Shown here: positions 1 to 9,137 of the stretch, one piece after another | How the letters are laid out: every line of letters starts with the position of its first letter | Position numbering within the stretch: the first letter of the stretch is position 1 | NCBI GenBank assembly: GCA_903833275.1 | Contig: CAILEP010000022.1 | Coordinates: 160,981 to 224,980 of the forward strand | Length of the DNA stretch: 64,000 bases | DNA from: an uncultured Bdellovibrionales bacterium | GTDB taxonomy: Bacteria; Bdellovibrionota; Bdellovibrionia; Bdellovibrionales; UBA1609 | Direction of reading: 5' to 3' | Notes under the pieces: generated by a model | Seen by the model: only the letters and a program-made list of their open reading frames with translations | Told to the model about the DNA's origin: nothing | Database searches by the model: none | Position numbers and translations under genes: made by a program

Positions 1-1
1 G

Positions 2-859
2 GCGCTCGCGCCCACGACGCAAAAAGAATTGAAACCGTTGACCCGCCAAAATTTAGGCTCGGCCGATAGTGAAATCACTTTACCGAAGTGGGAGTTCGGC
101 TTCGGGGCCGCTGCATTTTACCTCAACGACTACCCCGGCTCTGACCAACAACATCTTCGCTGGCTGCCGCTGCCTTTCGTCGTTTATCGAGGCGATTTCA
201 TTCGCACCGACCCACAGGGTAAATTTCGCGGCATGTTCTTCAATAGCACCGAGATTGATATCGACGCGAGTATCGACGGGTCGTTTCCGGTCGACTCCAG
301 CAAAAATACCGCACGCGCTGGCATGCACCCGCTAGACTGGATGGGCGAAATCGGGCCGAGAGCCTTGGTTCACATCATCGGCCACCAAATTGTAAATCTA
401 GATTTGTCATTGCCCGTGCGTTGGGTGTTCTCGACCGATGGCACGCGCATCGATGACCGCGGTTTCGACTTCAACCCCGAGCTAAAATTTCACCATCGCG
501 CAATGTTCGACCCCAACGGCGCGTTTAATCTTTTTATCGGAGCCGCGTGGGGCACTCGCGAACTCAATCGATATTTTTACGACGTGCAACCGGCATTTGC
601 GACGACCGACCGACCGGCCTACTCGTCGGCCCCCGGGTTTATGTATGACTATGTTGGCCTTTACTATATGCACACGGCATCGTCGAACAACCGGCTGCAC
701 TACTTTGGCGGAGTTATAAAATATTATCTCGGCGACTCGAGCAATCGCGCAAGCCCACTCATGAAGGCGATCGAGAATGAGTCCTATTACGCCGGTGTTA
801 TTCTAAACCTCTACCGCAGCGAAGCCCGAGAATCTCGCCGCGCCATTTTTCAACACTAA
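2..859 (+). CDS. MipA/OmpV family outer-membrane protein, 5' end missing
   Basis: The reading frame is open to the left edge of the window, so the first TTG (position 29) is probably internal and the signal peptide lies outside. The first visible residues (ALAPTTQKEL) look like the end of a signal peptide and the start of a mature protein. The body matches the MipA/OmpV pattern: an early WEFGFGAAAFYLNDYPGSD stretch, then a 'PLPFVVYRGDFIRTD' type strand, alternating aromatic beta-strands, and an ending that is aromatic and hydrophobic. In this family the proteins are outer-membrane barrels, some acting as scaffolds for murein enzymes (MipA). The specific role here is unknown. The family call rests on the N-terminal motif and barrel pattern. 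Confidence 0.72.
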   Translation, partial: ALAPTTQKELKPLTRQNLGSADSEITLPKWEFGFGAAAFYLNDYPGSDQQHLRWLPLPFVVYRGDFIRTDPQGKFRGMFFNSTEIDIDASIDGSFPVDSSKNTARAGMHPLDWMGEIGPRALVHIIGHQIVNLDLSLPVRWVFSTDGTRIDDRGFDFNPELKFHHRAMFDPNGAFNLFIGAAWGTRELNRYFYDVQPAFATTDRPAYSSAPGFMYDYVGLYYMHTASSNNRLHYFGGVIKYYLGDSSNRASPLMKAIENESYYAGVILNLYRSEARESRRAIFQH

Positions 860-1135
860 GAGTTGGAAGGCGTGTCCGAGGCGAACTCCGTGAACTCGTG
901 TTTTAACGAATCTAGCCGCCGCAAATCGACTGCGCGCCAGATCACTTTACCGCAGACCGAATATTTACTAATAAAATCATTATATTAGCCCGACAATAGG
1001 TTGGTCACCCGTGCAGACAAATCACGGCCACATGAAGCCCAAGGCCACAAAAAATAGGCTCGCGGGCCGCCCGAACGAATTTACGAAAGGTAATACCCTA
1101 CCTTTTGGGCACGCATTGTGCACTGCTATAGGAGC

Positions 1136-2980
1136 ATGACAAAGCAAGGCCCCTCGAATCATTCGGCAGTTCTCTTCGGTGCCCCAATCGGCCCGTTGGC
1201 CACCCTGATATTGGTCGGAGTGTTTGCCTACTTATTTGGTGGCGATCTTGCTCGAGCCCAAGCGCCAGGGGCACCGCCCCCGAATAGCGCTACAAACTCA
1301 GAGCAAGGGCTCTTAGATATCTCGGTGGTTTACGAAGCCCGCCGCGACAGCAGCGGCGCCCTCACTGTTCAAAGTCTTGTGCCGGCGTCTGGCGTGCCGC
1401 TCGACCCGGAAACCACGAATCTATTGGACGCCATTTCGGGCCTGCCGACGACACAATTTCCGGCGGCTCAAAACTTTGAGCAATCGATAGCCCTCTTGCA
1501 AAGCCAAAGTGCCACGATGACTGCGCAAGAAAAGCTTTTTCTGCTGTCACGCTTAGGCACCGCTCTCGCTCAGGGCTATGATTACTCGTTAAAAAACGCG
1601 ACGCTTGAACAAGTCTTTGAAAATTTAAAAACCTCTGGTCATGCCGGTGGTATTTGCGGCGACATCCACACCTACCTTGCGCGCGCCGAAACGGCGTTGG
1701 GTTTTTCGGCGGCGGCGCTTACCTCTGGTACCACCGCCCGCGATAATCACTTTGATGCCATTTTTAAAGACTCCACAACCGGCCACTATTACGTTCAAAA
1801 TTATGGCCAAATTGTGGCAACTAATGCCACCACCGTGCAAGAGGCAGTGGACATCTCAACACGCCTTCTTGGGCCGCTGACGGGCGCCTCGAGCATCGAA
1901 TCACTGCCGGGTTTGTTTCACACTTATATTCCACGCACCGCCCGTTGGGTAAACGAGCAGCTTGACCAAGGCGCCAGCTTTGAAGGCCCCAACACCTACA
2001 TCGTCGCGAAACTTTCAAATGCCAATGATTTAGTCGAGTTTCAACTTCGCCACGCGTTCTCTGACGCCCTCCAAAGCAAAGCGTTTTTGGTTCACTCTTT
2101 AGCCCACGAGTCTGAAGGTGACTTTCAGCTTGATGCCGTTGGTGTATCTAGTAGCTTGCGCGGCACAAAACTAAAAGCTTGGAATGGCTTGATCGATGAC
2201 CTGACCTATTCTGTCGATGCCCGCGCTGGTGGATTACAAATTTCAACACCGACATTATTTAACAATACATTTGCGCCATTGTTCGGCACCCAAGACCAAA
2301 ACCGCTGGACGCGAGACGATTTCTTTGCCGGGGTCAACATCAGGGGCTCAGCACGCATCAATCAGTTCACCGGCAAACTCGAATTCGCCGGGCAAACGAT
2401 CGACTACAAAAATAAAAGCACCGGGTCGGGCAACAGCAGGCTCGATGCGGGCCTCGCCTACCAGCCTAAAAATTCAAACGTCACCTTGGGGCTCGATCGC
2501 ACCTTTGAATTCGTACCACGCGATAGTGGCGTCAATCTAAAGCTAAAGCCTGAAACCTCGTACGATAAAGTCAGCATCATTATCGATAGTCGAGGCGACA
2601 AAACTCAACCGTATCTTTCGTATCGTGGCGAACTCTATATTATGGAAGGCTTCGCGGCAGACGCCGCTCGCGGTCTACGGCATGCCATTCAAGCCGTAGT
2701 GCCCAGTGAGCAACTCGGCGATTTCAGCGTTGTTCTCGACATCAATAGAATTACACATAACACCGCAAAGGACCCCTTTTACGATGTGCCCGCCTCATCA
2801 ACGATAAAAGCCGCCTGGCGTAAGTCGCTGACCCAAGCCACAGAGATTGGTGCCGAAGTCAGCCGAGAAGACCATCAACCCTATTTTGCCTTCGAAGAGC
2901 CGGGTCAAGTGACGCCGGGCCTATTGAATTCAAATTCAAAACGCGTCAGAGGCTATGTTTGGATTCGCCATAAGATGTAG
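1136..2980 (+). CDS. Exported protein with possible transglutaminase-like core and C-terminal barrel-like half
   Basis: About 614 residues. A hydrophobic signal or anchor segment (LATLILVGVFAYLFGGDLARAQA) precedes a Pro/Ala-rich linker. In the N-terminal half, GGICGD followed about 37 residues later by NHFDAIFKD and then YYVQNYGQ resembles the Cys-His-(Asp/Asn) order of transglutaminase-like cysteine enzymes. This is motif-level inference. The C-terminal half is made of alternating polar and hydrophobic strands, barrel-like, ending VRGYVWIRHKM. The start is uncertain: the ATG at 1136 has GGAG only one base upstream, and an in-frame GTG at 1118 adds six residues with no clear ribosome site. 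No family was recognised for the whole protein. Confidence 0.7.
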   Translation: MTKQGPSNHSAVLFGAPIGPLATLILVGVFAYLFGGDLARAQAPGAPPPNSATNSEQGLLDISVVYEARRDSSGALTVQSLVPASGVPLDPETTNLLDAISGLPTTQFPAAQNFEQSIALLQSQSATMTAQEKLFLLSRLGTALAQGYDYSLKNATLEQVFENLKTSGHAGGICGDIHTYLARAETALGFSAAALTSGTTARDNHFDAIFKDSTTGHYYVQNYGQIVATNATTVQEAVDISTRLLGPLTGASSIESLPGLFHTYIPRTARWVNEQLDQGASFEGPNTYIVAKLSNANDLVEFQLRHAFSDALQSKAFLVHSLAHESEGDFQLDAVGVSSSLRGTKLKAWNGLIDDLTYSVDARAGGLQISTPTLFNNTFAPLFGTQDQNRWTRDDFFAGVNIRGSARINQFTGKLEFAGQTIDYKNKSTGSGNSRLDAGLAYQPKNSNVTLGLDRTFEFVPRDSGVNLKLKPETSYDKVSIIIDSRGDKTQPYLSYRGELYIMEGFAADAARGLRHAIQAVVPSEQLGDFSVVLDINRITHNTAKDPFYDVPASSTIKAAWRKSLTQATEIGAEVSREDHQPYFAFEEPGQVTPGLLNSNSKRVRGYVWIRHKM

Positions 2981-3023
2981 GCCTCTCGGCGAGCGCTATT
3001 GATGATACGAATATTTGCAGATG

Positions 3024-3476
3024 CTAGCGTTTATGTTTTGCTCGCATGTGCTCAAGATACTGATTAAATTTATCCTGCAATTCGAAAAAATAGTCACTTC
3101 TGCGAAATTTAACGTTAATCACTTCTCTGCCCTGAATTAGATTGTCGAGATTCATTTTTATCGACTGAATAGGCCCGGCAATTTTCTTAGACAAATGCAA
3201 GCCACCGATAACGACAATTATAGTAAACGCCACAAGCAGAATGCCCAAAAAACCATTCGCCTGATTTTGAAGCTCGGCCATACCCTGCTTCACATTTTCT
3301 GTCGCTTCAATGCTGTTGTTTTGAAGAATAAATTTGAAGTTTACGAAGACAAAATTAATCATAAGGTAAAACACCAAACACGCCGCATAGAAAACCGTCA
3401 ATGACCAGCGCACAAGCCCGTATTGCAACTGAGCATCTACGACTATTCTACGCTTAACTTTTGGCTTTTCTTCCAT
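3024..3476 (-). CDS. Two-TM inner-membrane protein with a HAMP domain
   Basis: About 150 residues. The start at 3476 (MEEKPKVKRR) is preferred over an ATG 16 codons upstream because GAGGGTGAG sits just ahead of it. Two membrane segments are visible (WSLTVFYAACLVFYLMINF and GFLGILLVAFTIIVVIGG), separated by a short extracytoplasmic helix. A HAMP-like module follows: KKIAGPIQSIKMNLDNL, a G-R turn, then the second helix DYFFELQDKFNQYLEHM. There is no kinase, cyclase or methyl-accepting output domain, so this is a stand-alone HAMP protein that may relay or buffer a signal for a partner elsewhere. Convergent with the preceding gene. Confidence 0.75.
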   Translation of the reverse strand: MEEKPKVKRRIVVDAQLQYGLVRWSLTVFYAACLVFYLMINFVFVNFKFILQNNSIEATENVKQGMAELQNQANGFLGILLVAFTIIVVIGGLHLSKKIAGPIQSIKMNLDNLIQGREVINVKFRRSDYFFELQDKFNQYLEHMRAKHKR

Positions 3477-3618
3477 ACTCACCCTCTGTGCTTTAACTGT
3501 AATCTTGTGAGGCTGGTTCGCCACGCCCTTTTTGAAGCGGCTAGCCCAATGTCTGGAAAGTGGTCTATTCGGTGGTCTGGGCTCCAGTAAAGATAACGGT
3601 GTGGCCGAGGGTCAAAGC

Positions 3619-4632
3619 CTAATTCTGGCCGAGCTTGCCCGGCGAAAATGCACGAATCAAATTCTCGACGATGTAGTTCGCCCGCGCCGTATGGCTATGA
3701 TATTTCTTTAAATGCGCGTAGGCGGCCGTTGAAATTTTGAGCCGCTCGCTCTCGTGCTGCAGATAGTAGCGACAGATATCGATTAAATCAGAAAGATCAT
3801 CCTGGCAAAAAATCACGTGCTTTTTATGTTCAAAGTCATTGGGTATCTCGATATTCAATTTCTGGCTGACTAAAAGTGGGCCGAGCGCCGGGACTTCCCA
3901 ATACCGAAGAGTGTCCCACCCGCCGCCGCGAAGACTTAAAACGATTTTGCACTTCGCGAGCTCTTCGTGATAGCGCCTACCTTTGTATTTGTAATTTTTA
4001 AAAACTTGATTTTTTGAGGTGCCATTACGATCGCAATCAAACTGCCCCTTCAAAAGATCAAGTCCCTGCGTGCGAATGGGATGTGATTCGACCGCCCAAA
4101 AACTTACGTCTTTGTCGAACACTCTCGACGGCTGTACCTTGAGCGCCGAGAAATTCATCGAAAAAGGCAAGGGCCGAACGTTATCTGCATATTTTGTGTC
4201 TTTTAAAAACTCACGCTTAAAAATAAAATCGAATGGGCGCTGGCGAATAGCCTCCTCCCACAAATGGCCGCATTTAAGGCGGTAGGCATCACCACCGATG
4301 GCCTCATGATCTCCGCCTTCAATCAACACAATAGGCGTTGATTTTGGTATCTCAGGTAAAACCTTTAGGTAAACCTCCAAAGCATCGGGCTTTAAACTTC
4401 CGAGAAAAACAAAATCGCAATTATCTGGGCGAATCTCCGACGCGCGATAAATATCGGTTGCCGAAAAACCGGCTCCCCCTAAATTTTTAGGGTAAGGCTT
4501 GAAATTCAAATGATAGGTAAAATTGAACGGCAGATCGCGAATTGAGTGGCGCCCAAGAACGGCGGCAAGACCCGAAAAGGTCAAGTCTTGGGCGTAATCG
4601 AATTTTCTCGAATTAATAAACAGAATCTTCAC
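3619..4632 (-). CDS. Glycosyltransferase, CgeB-like GT-B type
   Basis: 337 residues, cytoplasmic, no signal peptide. It begins with a Rossmann-type strand (MKILFINSRKF). The C-terminal part has LRGGGWDTLRYWEVPALGPLLVSQ, resembling the nucleotide-sugar-binding segment of CgeB/family-1-like glycosyltransferases (an arginine-rich 'R.wE..alG.llv' block). It is followed by a DDLSDLIDICRYYLQHESERLKIS stretch typical of their final helices. Divergent from the GT4 gene at 4727 and part of a surface-glycan locus. Donor and acceptor cannot be told from sequence. The family call is by pattern only. Confidence 0.68.
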   Translation of the reverse strand: MKILFINSRKFDYAQDLTFSGLAAVLGRHSIRDLPFNFTYHLNFKPYPKNLGGAGFSATDIYRASEIRPDNCDFVFLGSLKPDALEVYLKVLPEIPKSTPIVLIEGGDHEAIGGDAYRLKCGHLWEEAIRQRPFDFIFKREFLKDTKYADNVRPLPFSMNFSALKVQPSRVFDKDVSFWAVESHPIRTQGLDLLKGQFDCDRNGTSKNQVFKNYKYKGRRYHEELAKCKIVLSLRGGGWDTLRYWEVPALGPLLVSQKLNIEIPNDFEHKKHVIFCQDDLSDLIDICRYYLQHESERLKISTAAYAHLKKYHSHTARANYIVENLIRAFSPGKLGQN

Positions 4633-4726
4633 GCGCTAAAAGTATCGTTATCGACTGGGTTTTGCAACCCTACCCCTGGCGGTTTGAGCGTGATTTTGAC
4701 TTCATTCTAAGATACAAAGCTCATAT

Positions 4727-5833
4727 ATGATCAAAGTTTTGCATATTGGCACCGACCTTCAATGGCGCGGTGGCGAGCACCAGATTCAACTTCTCGGCCT
4801 TGGCTTAAAACCTTTAGGCGTAGAAACCTACGTCGCCTATCCGAAAGCGAGTTTGGCCCTTGAAAAGTTTAAGGCCAATTTCAAATGCCACGCCATGCCC
4901 AAATCTCTCGATGCTGCGGCTGCCGGACTGATTGAGTTTGCCGATAATAACGAGATTCAAATCGTTAACGCCCATTCGTCGAAAGCCCATAAGCTCGCTC
5001 TTGCCATAAAAAACAGAACCGCCAAGCCCATTCGCGTTGTCGTCCACCGGCGCGTGACCGACTTCCCGAAATGGAATTTTTTTAGCAAGGCGAAATACCT
5101 TGATGACCAGGTTGACGCTTTCGTTGCGATTTCAAGTTTTATTGCCAAAATCCTTGAGTCAAACGGGGTGTCAAAAAATAAAATTTCAGTTATTCATGAT
5201 TGCGCAGATCAAAATGATTATAAAAATACGGATCGCACAAAAGCCCGCGCCAAATGGTTAGATCATTTACGCATAGACCTCGCAACATCAAATAAGCCCA
5301 TTACGCTTATCGGGATTATTGCCGCCCTCACCCGCGAAAAAGGCCACAAGACCTTGCTCGAGGCGGCGGCGCTCATGACGGCTGACCAAAATTTTAAAAT
5401 CGTGGTGGCCGGCCGCGGCCCTCTTGACGCCGCTTTAAAAAAGCAAGTGGCCAAGCTCAGGCTTGAAGACAAAATTTGTTTTTTGGGTCAAATCGACAAC
5501 GTACCCAGTCTTCTCTCTGCGCTTGATATCGTCGTATTGCCCTCTACCTCCGAAGGGTTTGGCTCGATCTTGCTGGATGCGACGTTGGCCGGGTGCTCGC
5601 TTGTGGCCTCAAATGTAGGCGGCATACCTGAATTTGTGCGCCCGAATTTGACTGGGGCGCTTTTTGAGCCCCATGATCGCGCCGCGCTGGCGGAATGTTT
5701 GCGACGACAAATCGCCGAACCGACATTTCGAAGCCAGTTACAAAAAAACGCTTTTGACCTCGCGCAATCTGAGTATTCTTTAGAAGCCACTAGTGCGAAA
5801 ACCCTGGCCGTTTATCAGCGGCTCATTGATTAG
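4727..5833 (+). CDS. Glycosyltransferase family 4
   Basis: 368 residues with the two-domain GT-B layout. The N-terminal domain starts KVLHIGTDLQWRGGEHQIQLL, with the Gly-rich acceptor-side loop. The C-terminal domain contains IGIIAALTREKGHKTLLEA (strand/loop after the hinge), VVAGRGP, and PSTSEGFGSILLDATLAGC. This last block is the E-x7-E region of GT4 enzymes, but its second acid is Asp rather than Glu. It probably transfers a sugar from a nucleotide donor to LPS or O-antigen at the inner face of the inner membrane. The next gene starts 14 bases downstream, so the two are probably co-transcribed. Confidence 0.85.
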   Translation: MIKVLHIGTDLQWRGGEHQIQLLGLGLKPLGVETYVAYPKASLALEKFKANFKCHAMPKSLDAAAAGLIEFADNNEIQIVNAHSSKAHKLALAIKNRTAKPIRVVVHRRVTDFPKWNFFSKAKYLDDQVDAFVAISSFIAKILESNGVSKNKISVIHDCADQNDYKNTDRTKARAKWLDHLRIDLATSNKPITLIGIIAALTREKGHKTLLEAAALMTADQNFKIVVAGRGPLDAALKKQVAKLRLEDKICFLGQIDNVPSLLSALDIVVLPSTSEGFGSILLDATLAGCSLVASNVGGIPEFVRPNLTGALFEPHDRAALAECLRRQIAEPTFRSQLQKNAFDLAQSEYSLEATSAKTLAVYQRLID

Positions 5834-5847
5834 AAAGGTCTCCCCCT

Positions 5848-6603
5848 GTGAATCGCATCTCGGCCGTAATTATAACACTGAATGAAGAGAAAAATATTGG
5901 CCGCTGCCTCGATGCGATCGCCGACTGGGTTGACGAGATTATTGTGCTCGACTCAGGCAGCACTGATCGAACAAAAGAAATCTGCACGCGCGTTTCAAAA
6001 GTAAAATGGCACGAGCAGAAGTGGCTAGGCTATGGCCAACAGAAAAATAAGGCGAACAGCTTTGCAACAGGCGAATACATCCTGTCACTCGACGCTGACG
6101 AAGTCGTTTCACCCGAACTAAAAGCCGAGATTCAAAAGCTGAAGCCCAATCTCAAGGGCATCTACCGCCTCAATCGAATCACCAACTATTGCGGCCAATG
6201 GATACACCATTGTGGCTGGCGGCCCGATTATCAGTGGCGCCTGTTTCCGAACGGTCAAGCCCAATGGAATGAGATGGAAGTTCACGAATTCTTGATCTTT
6301 GCCCAAAATCTACCGACCCACACCCTCATGGGCGACTTACAACACTACTCTTACCATTCGATTTCGGATCACTGGCGCCGCGTTTTGCCTTACGCCACGC
6401 TCGGGGCAAAAAAGGTACGGCATAAGCCGGTATTCGCCTTGGCTTTGAAAGCTGTGTTGAACCCACCACTGCGCTTTATTAAAACCTATTTTCTGCAGCT
6501 TGGTTTTCTTGATGGTTATTATGGCCTGGTCATTTGTTTGATTACAGCCTACGGGGTGTACAAAAAGTACTCCCTGGCCTGTCAAAAATCGATTCGTGGC
6601 TAG
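5848..6603 (+). CDS. Glycosyltransferase family 2, WaaE/KdtX-like
   Basis: 251 residues. GT-A fold N-terminus: ISAVIITLNEEKNIGRCLDAI, VDEIIVLDSGSTDRT, and the metal-binding LSLDADE motif. The order and spacing fit the LPS core glucosyltransferase WaaE group, which adds a sugar to inner-core heptose. The C-terminal region has a hydrophobic segment (FLDGYYGLVICLITAYGVY), as in that family, suggesting membrane contact. It starts at GTG with AAAGG upstream and overlaps no neighbour. It ends two bases before the convergent rfbD stop. Substrate assignment is inference. Confidence 0.83.
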   Translation: MNRISAVIITLNEEKNIGRCLDAIADWVDEIIVLDSGSTDRTKEICTRVSKVKWHEQKWLGYGQQKNKANSFATGEYILSLDADEVVSPELKAEIQKLKPNLKGIYRLNRITNYCGQWIHHCGWRPDYQWRLFPNGQAQWNEMEVHEFLIFAQNLPTHTLMGDLQHYSYHSISDHWRRVLPYATLGAKKVRHKPVFALALKAVLNPPLRFIKTYFLQLGFLDGYYGLVICLITAYGVYKKYSLACQKSIRG

Positions 6604-6605
6604 GC

Positions 6606-7460
6606 TTATTTTAAGCTCACCAAATATTCTTGGATAAATTTTTCGAGGCTCGCCTGCCAAGTCGGTATCGAAAGACCAGAGACTTTCGATATCTTGGTTT
6701 TGTCTAAAACGCTGTAATGCGGGCGCACTGCCGGCAATGGGTACTCGCTCGTTTTGATAGGCGTAAGTGGGGTTTTACTTTTTGTCAGGTGCAAAATCTC
6801 TTTGGTGAGCTCGTACCAACTGCATTGCCCCATATTCGAATAGTGAAACACCTCACCCCGAAATTGAGCGGGGGCTTCGGCGATGTGCGCCACCATGGCG
6901 ACCAAATCGCTAGCATTTGTCGGGGTCCCAATTTGATCATCGACCACTTTCAACTGATCGCGAGTGGCAGCCAATTCGATCATGCGTTTGACGAAATTTT
7001 TATTAAATGCAGAATAGACCCACGAAGTGCGAATGACGACCGAGTTTTTGTTATTTTGAAACGCGGCTTTTTCACCAAGCAGCTTGCTTTGCCCATAATA
7101 ATTTAAGGGGCCGGTCGAGTCTGTTTCAAGGTACGGGGCTTTCTTGTCGCCTGAAAACACATAGTCGGTTGAAATTTGAATTAACGTACCACAACACTTC
7201 GCCAATTCGCCCACCGCCGCAGCATTCAACAGTTCAGCCTCAGCGCGGCTCTTTTCGGCGTCATCCACCGCTGTAAATGCCGCAAAATTAATAATAACCG
7301 CGGGTTGTGTTTCAAACGCCCAGGCGATTGATTTTAAGTTCGTCAGGTCTAAATCGTGGCGATCTAAATAAACCCAATTGGGCCGAATCTTTTTAAGAGC
7401 CTTACCAAGTTGACTATTTGCGCCAACAACGACAATTTCAGATTTCACTTGGCTTGCCAA
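6606..7460 (-). CDS. rfbD: dTDP-4-dehydrorhamnose reductase
   Basis: 284 residues. Last step of dTDP-L-rhamnose synthesis: NAD(P)H reduction of dTDP-4-dehydro-6-deoxy-L-mannose. The nucleotide-binding loop is VVGANSQLGKALKK. INFAAFTAVDDAE, STDYVFSGDK and the short-chain dehydrogenase-type YYGQSK (catalytic Tyr and Lys) are all in order, followed by RTSWVYS. Length is normal for the family. Its start overlaps the end of rfbC by 16 bases on the same strand, so the pair is one transcript. rfbA and rfbB are not in this window. Confidence 0.92.
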   Translation of the reverse strand: MASQVKSEIVVVGANSQLGKALKKIRPNWVYLDRHDLDLTNLKSIAWAFETQPAVIINFAAFTAVDDAEKSRAEAELLNAAAVGELAKCCGTLIQISTDYVFSGDKKAPYLETDSTGPLNYYGQSKLLGEKAAFQNNKNSVVIRTSWVYSAFNKNFVKRMIELAATRDQLKVVDDQIGTPTNASDLVAMVAHIAEAPAQFRGEVFHYSNMGQCSWYELTKEILHLTKSKTPLTPIKTSEYPLPAVRPHYSVLDKTKISKVSGLSIPTWQASLEKFIQEYLVSLK

Positions 7461-8011
7461 TCTTGGGTTTCTACGACGGTTTTCAACGAAGGCAGCTTGC
7501 GGTCTTTGTCAGAAAGTACAATCTTGTCGATTGCTATCGGCCAGCGAAAATTCAATCCAGGGTCGAGTGGGTTGATGCCACTTTCGTTTTGCGGGCTATA
7601 AAAATTGTCACATTTATAAATGATGGTCGCGGTCTCGCTTAATACCACAAACCCGTGCGCAAACTGCCGCGGCACCAATATTTGAAGGCCTTTCTCATCG
7701 TCAAGCTCAACTGAAAACACCTTGGTAAAAGTCGGTGAGGTTGGGCGAAGATCAACAACGACATCAAGAATTCGACCTTGAGCCACACGCAAAACCTTGG
7801 TCTGCGCAAACGCGCCTCGCTGATAGTGCAAGCCTCTTAGCACTCCAAAGCTCGATACCGACTGATTGTCTTGTACAAAATTATGGCTAATGCCTGCTGC
7901 AGCCCAGTCTTTGGCGTTATAAGACTCAACAAAAGAGCCGCGGCGATCACCAAAGACCTTAGGTTGAATTAAAAGAAGGTCTGGGAAGTCTGTTTTTTGA
8001 ATCTCGAGCAT
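7445..8011 (-). CDS. rfbC: dTDP-4-dehydrorhamnose 3,5-epimerase
   Basis: 188 residues from the ATG at 8011, preceded by AAAGGGT about ten bases upstream. A longer frame begins at 8086, but its extra 25 residues (Cys/Arg-rich) do not fit the family, which starts with a short strand like MLEIQKTDFPDLLLIQPKVF. Cupin hallmarks are present: FVQDNQSVSSFGVLRGLHYQ with the active-site His, FAHGFVVLSETA, and the NFYSPQNESGI...DPGL block. It works before RfbD in dTDP-rhamnose synthesis. The upstream region is shared with the divergent glycosyltransferase at 8118. Confidence 0.93.
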   Translation of the reverse strand: MLEIQKTDFPDLLLIQPKVFGDRRGSFVESYNAKDWAAAGISHNFVQDNQSVSSFGVLRGLHYQRGAFAQTKVLRVAQGRILDVVVDLRPTSPTFTKVFSVELDDEKGLQILVPRQFAHGFVVLSETATIIYKCDNFYSPQNESGINPLDPGLNFRWPIAIDKIVLSDKDRKLPSLKTVVETQDWQAK

Positions 8012-8080
8012 TCTTTTTTTTACCCTTTCAAGCCGCCGCTTGCTACAAATTATTGAACAGAACCTAACGCCATGACAATG

Positions 8081-8109
8081 TTGCATTTTTTCAATTTAAA
8101 TAATATCAA
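8081..8109 (+). promoter_or_regulatory. Possible promoter giving a nearly leaderless mRNA
   Basis: TTGCAT (8081-8086), a 17-base AT-rich spacer and TATCAA (8104-8109) form a weak sigma-70-like pair only eight bases before the ATG at 8118. No ribosome-binding site is seen before that ATG, which fits a leaderless message. Matches to consensus are partial. Confidence 0.3.
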
Positions 8110-8117
8110 TTAAGATC

Positions 8118-8936
8118 ATGTCAAAGCCGAAAGCCACAGTTGTCATAGCCTTTTATAACAAAGTTCGATTTTTAGAGCTCGTTCTGGCGGGCTTTTCTCG
8201 ACAGACTGAAACCAACTTTGAAGTCATTATCGCCGACGATGGTTCGACGGCTGAAAATGTCGCCAAAGTTCATGCTCTGATACCACAGTACCCCTTTCGC
8301 ATCAGCCATATGTGGCAAGAAGACAATGGTTTTCGAAAAAACGTGATTTACAATAAGGCCATTGTCGCGGCTCAAGCTGACATCATTATTTTTGTTGATG
8401 GCGACTGCATACCGCACGCCCAATTTGTAAAAGAACACACCAATTCAACTCGACTTGGTTTTTGTTCAGCCGGTCGCCGGGTGAATATGTCTTCGCAGCT
8501 TTCAGATTCGTTAACGACTGAAGCTGTGAAAAGCGGAGTGCTTGAAAAATCAAACATACGCTTTTTTCTGGATGCCTGGCGCGGCCGAGGCAATCACAGT
8601 GGCCAAGGCTATTATGTTACAAAACCGCTTTTACGAAAACTTATTAACCAGCGCGACCGCGGTGTCTTAGGATCTAATTTTTCTGTTCACAAACAAGACC
8701 TAATCGAAATCAACGGTTTTGACGAACGTTATGTTCACCCGGCCGTTGGCGAAGACACGGATATTGAATTTCGCCTTCGCCTCAAGGGCGTTCAAGTGCT
8801 CTATTTGATTAACGTCGCCAATCAATATCACCTCTATCACCGAATTCTACAGCGCGAAGAAGAGAACCCACGCCTCTTCGCGCAGGTTAAAAAAGAAAAC
8901 AAGTATTTTGCTGCCCTTGGCATTAGTAAAAAGTAG
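8118..8936 (+). CDS. Glycosyltransferase family 2 with galactosyltransferase-type C-terminus
   Basis: 272 residues. GT-A signature: ATVVIAFYNKVRFLELVLAGF, FEVIIADDGSTAENV, and the DxD-like FVDGDCIP. The later FDERYVHPAVGEDTDIEFRLRLKG is the 'ED' block common to family 2 enzymes with a galactosyltransferase-like second half. No membrane segment, so it is likely cytosolic and acts on a lipid-linked glycan. It is transcribed divergently from rfbC/rfbD, sharing a 106-base intergenic region. Acceptor and donor are unknown. Confidence 0.85.
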   Translation: MSKPKATVVIAFYNKVRFLELVLAGFSRQTETNFEVIIADDGSTAENVAKVHALIPQYPFRISHMWQEDNGFRKNVIYNKAIVAAQADIIIFVDGDCIPHAQFVKEHTNSTRLGFCSAGRRVNMSSQLSDSLTTEAVKSGVLEKSNIRFFLDAWRGRGNHSGQGYYVTKPLLRKLINQRDRGVLGSNFSVHKQDLIEINGFDERYVHPAVGEDTDIEFRLRLKGVQVLYLINVANQYHLYHRILQREEENPRLFAQVKKENKYFAALGISKK

Positions 8937-9137
8937 TGCCCTATCGAATGGCTAGACCAAGGGTCTAAGTCAAAGAATTACCGAGCGCGACCGGCTCGCT
9001 GCATCTTAAAAAACCTGCAAAAAAGACTGCCTTTATATAGATTGCGTTAAGGCCAATCGGCGCCAATCGAAAACTAGACCGCACTTATATGCATCAAATG
9101 TTCACACCAAAAACGAAATGAATTAGACTCTTAGGCT

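Noticed and set aside
968..988. CTAATA...TATTAG inverted repeat in the 860-1135 gap
   Set aside because: Six-base AT-rich arms only, likely chance; nothing else is seen in that gap.
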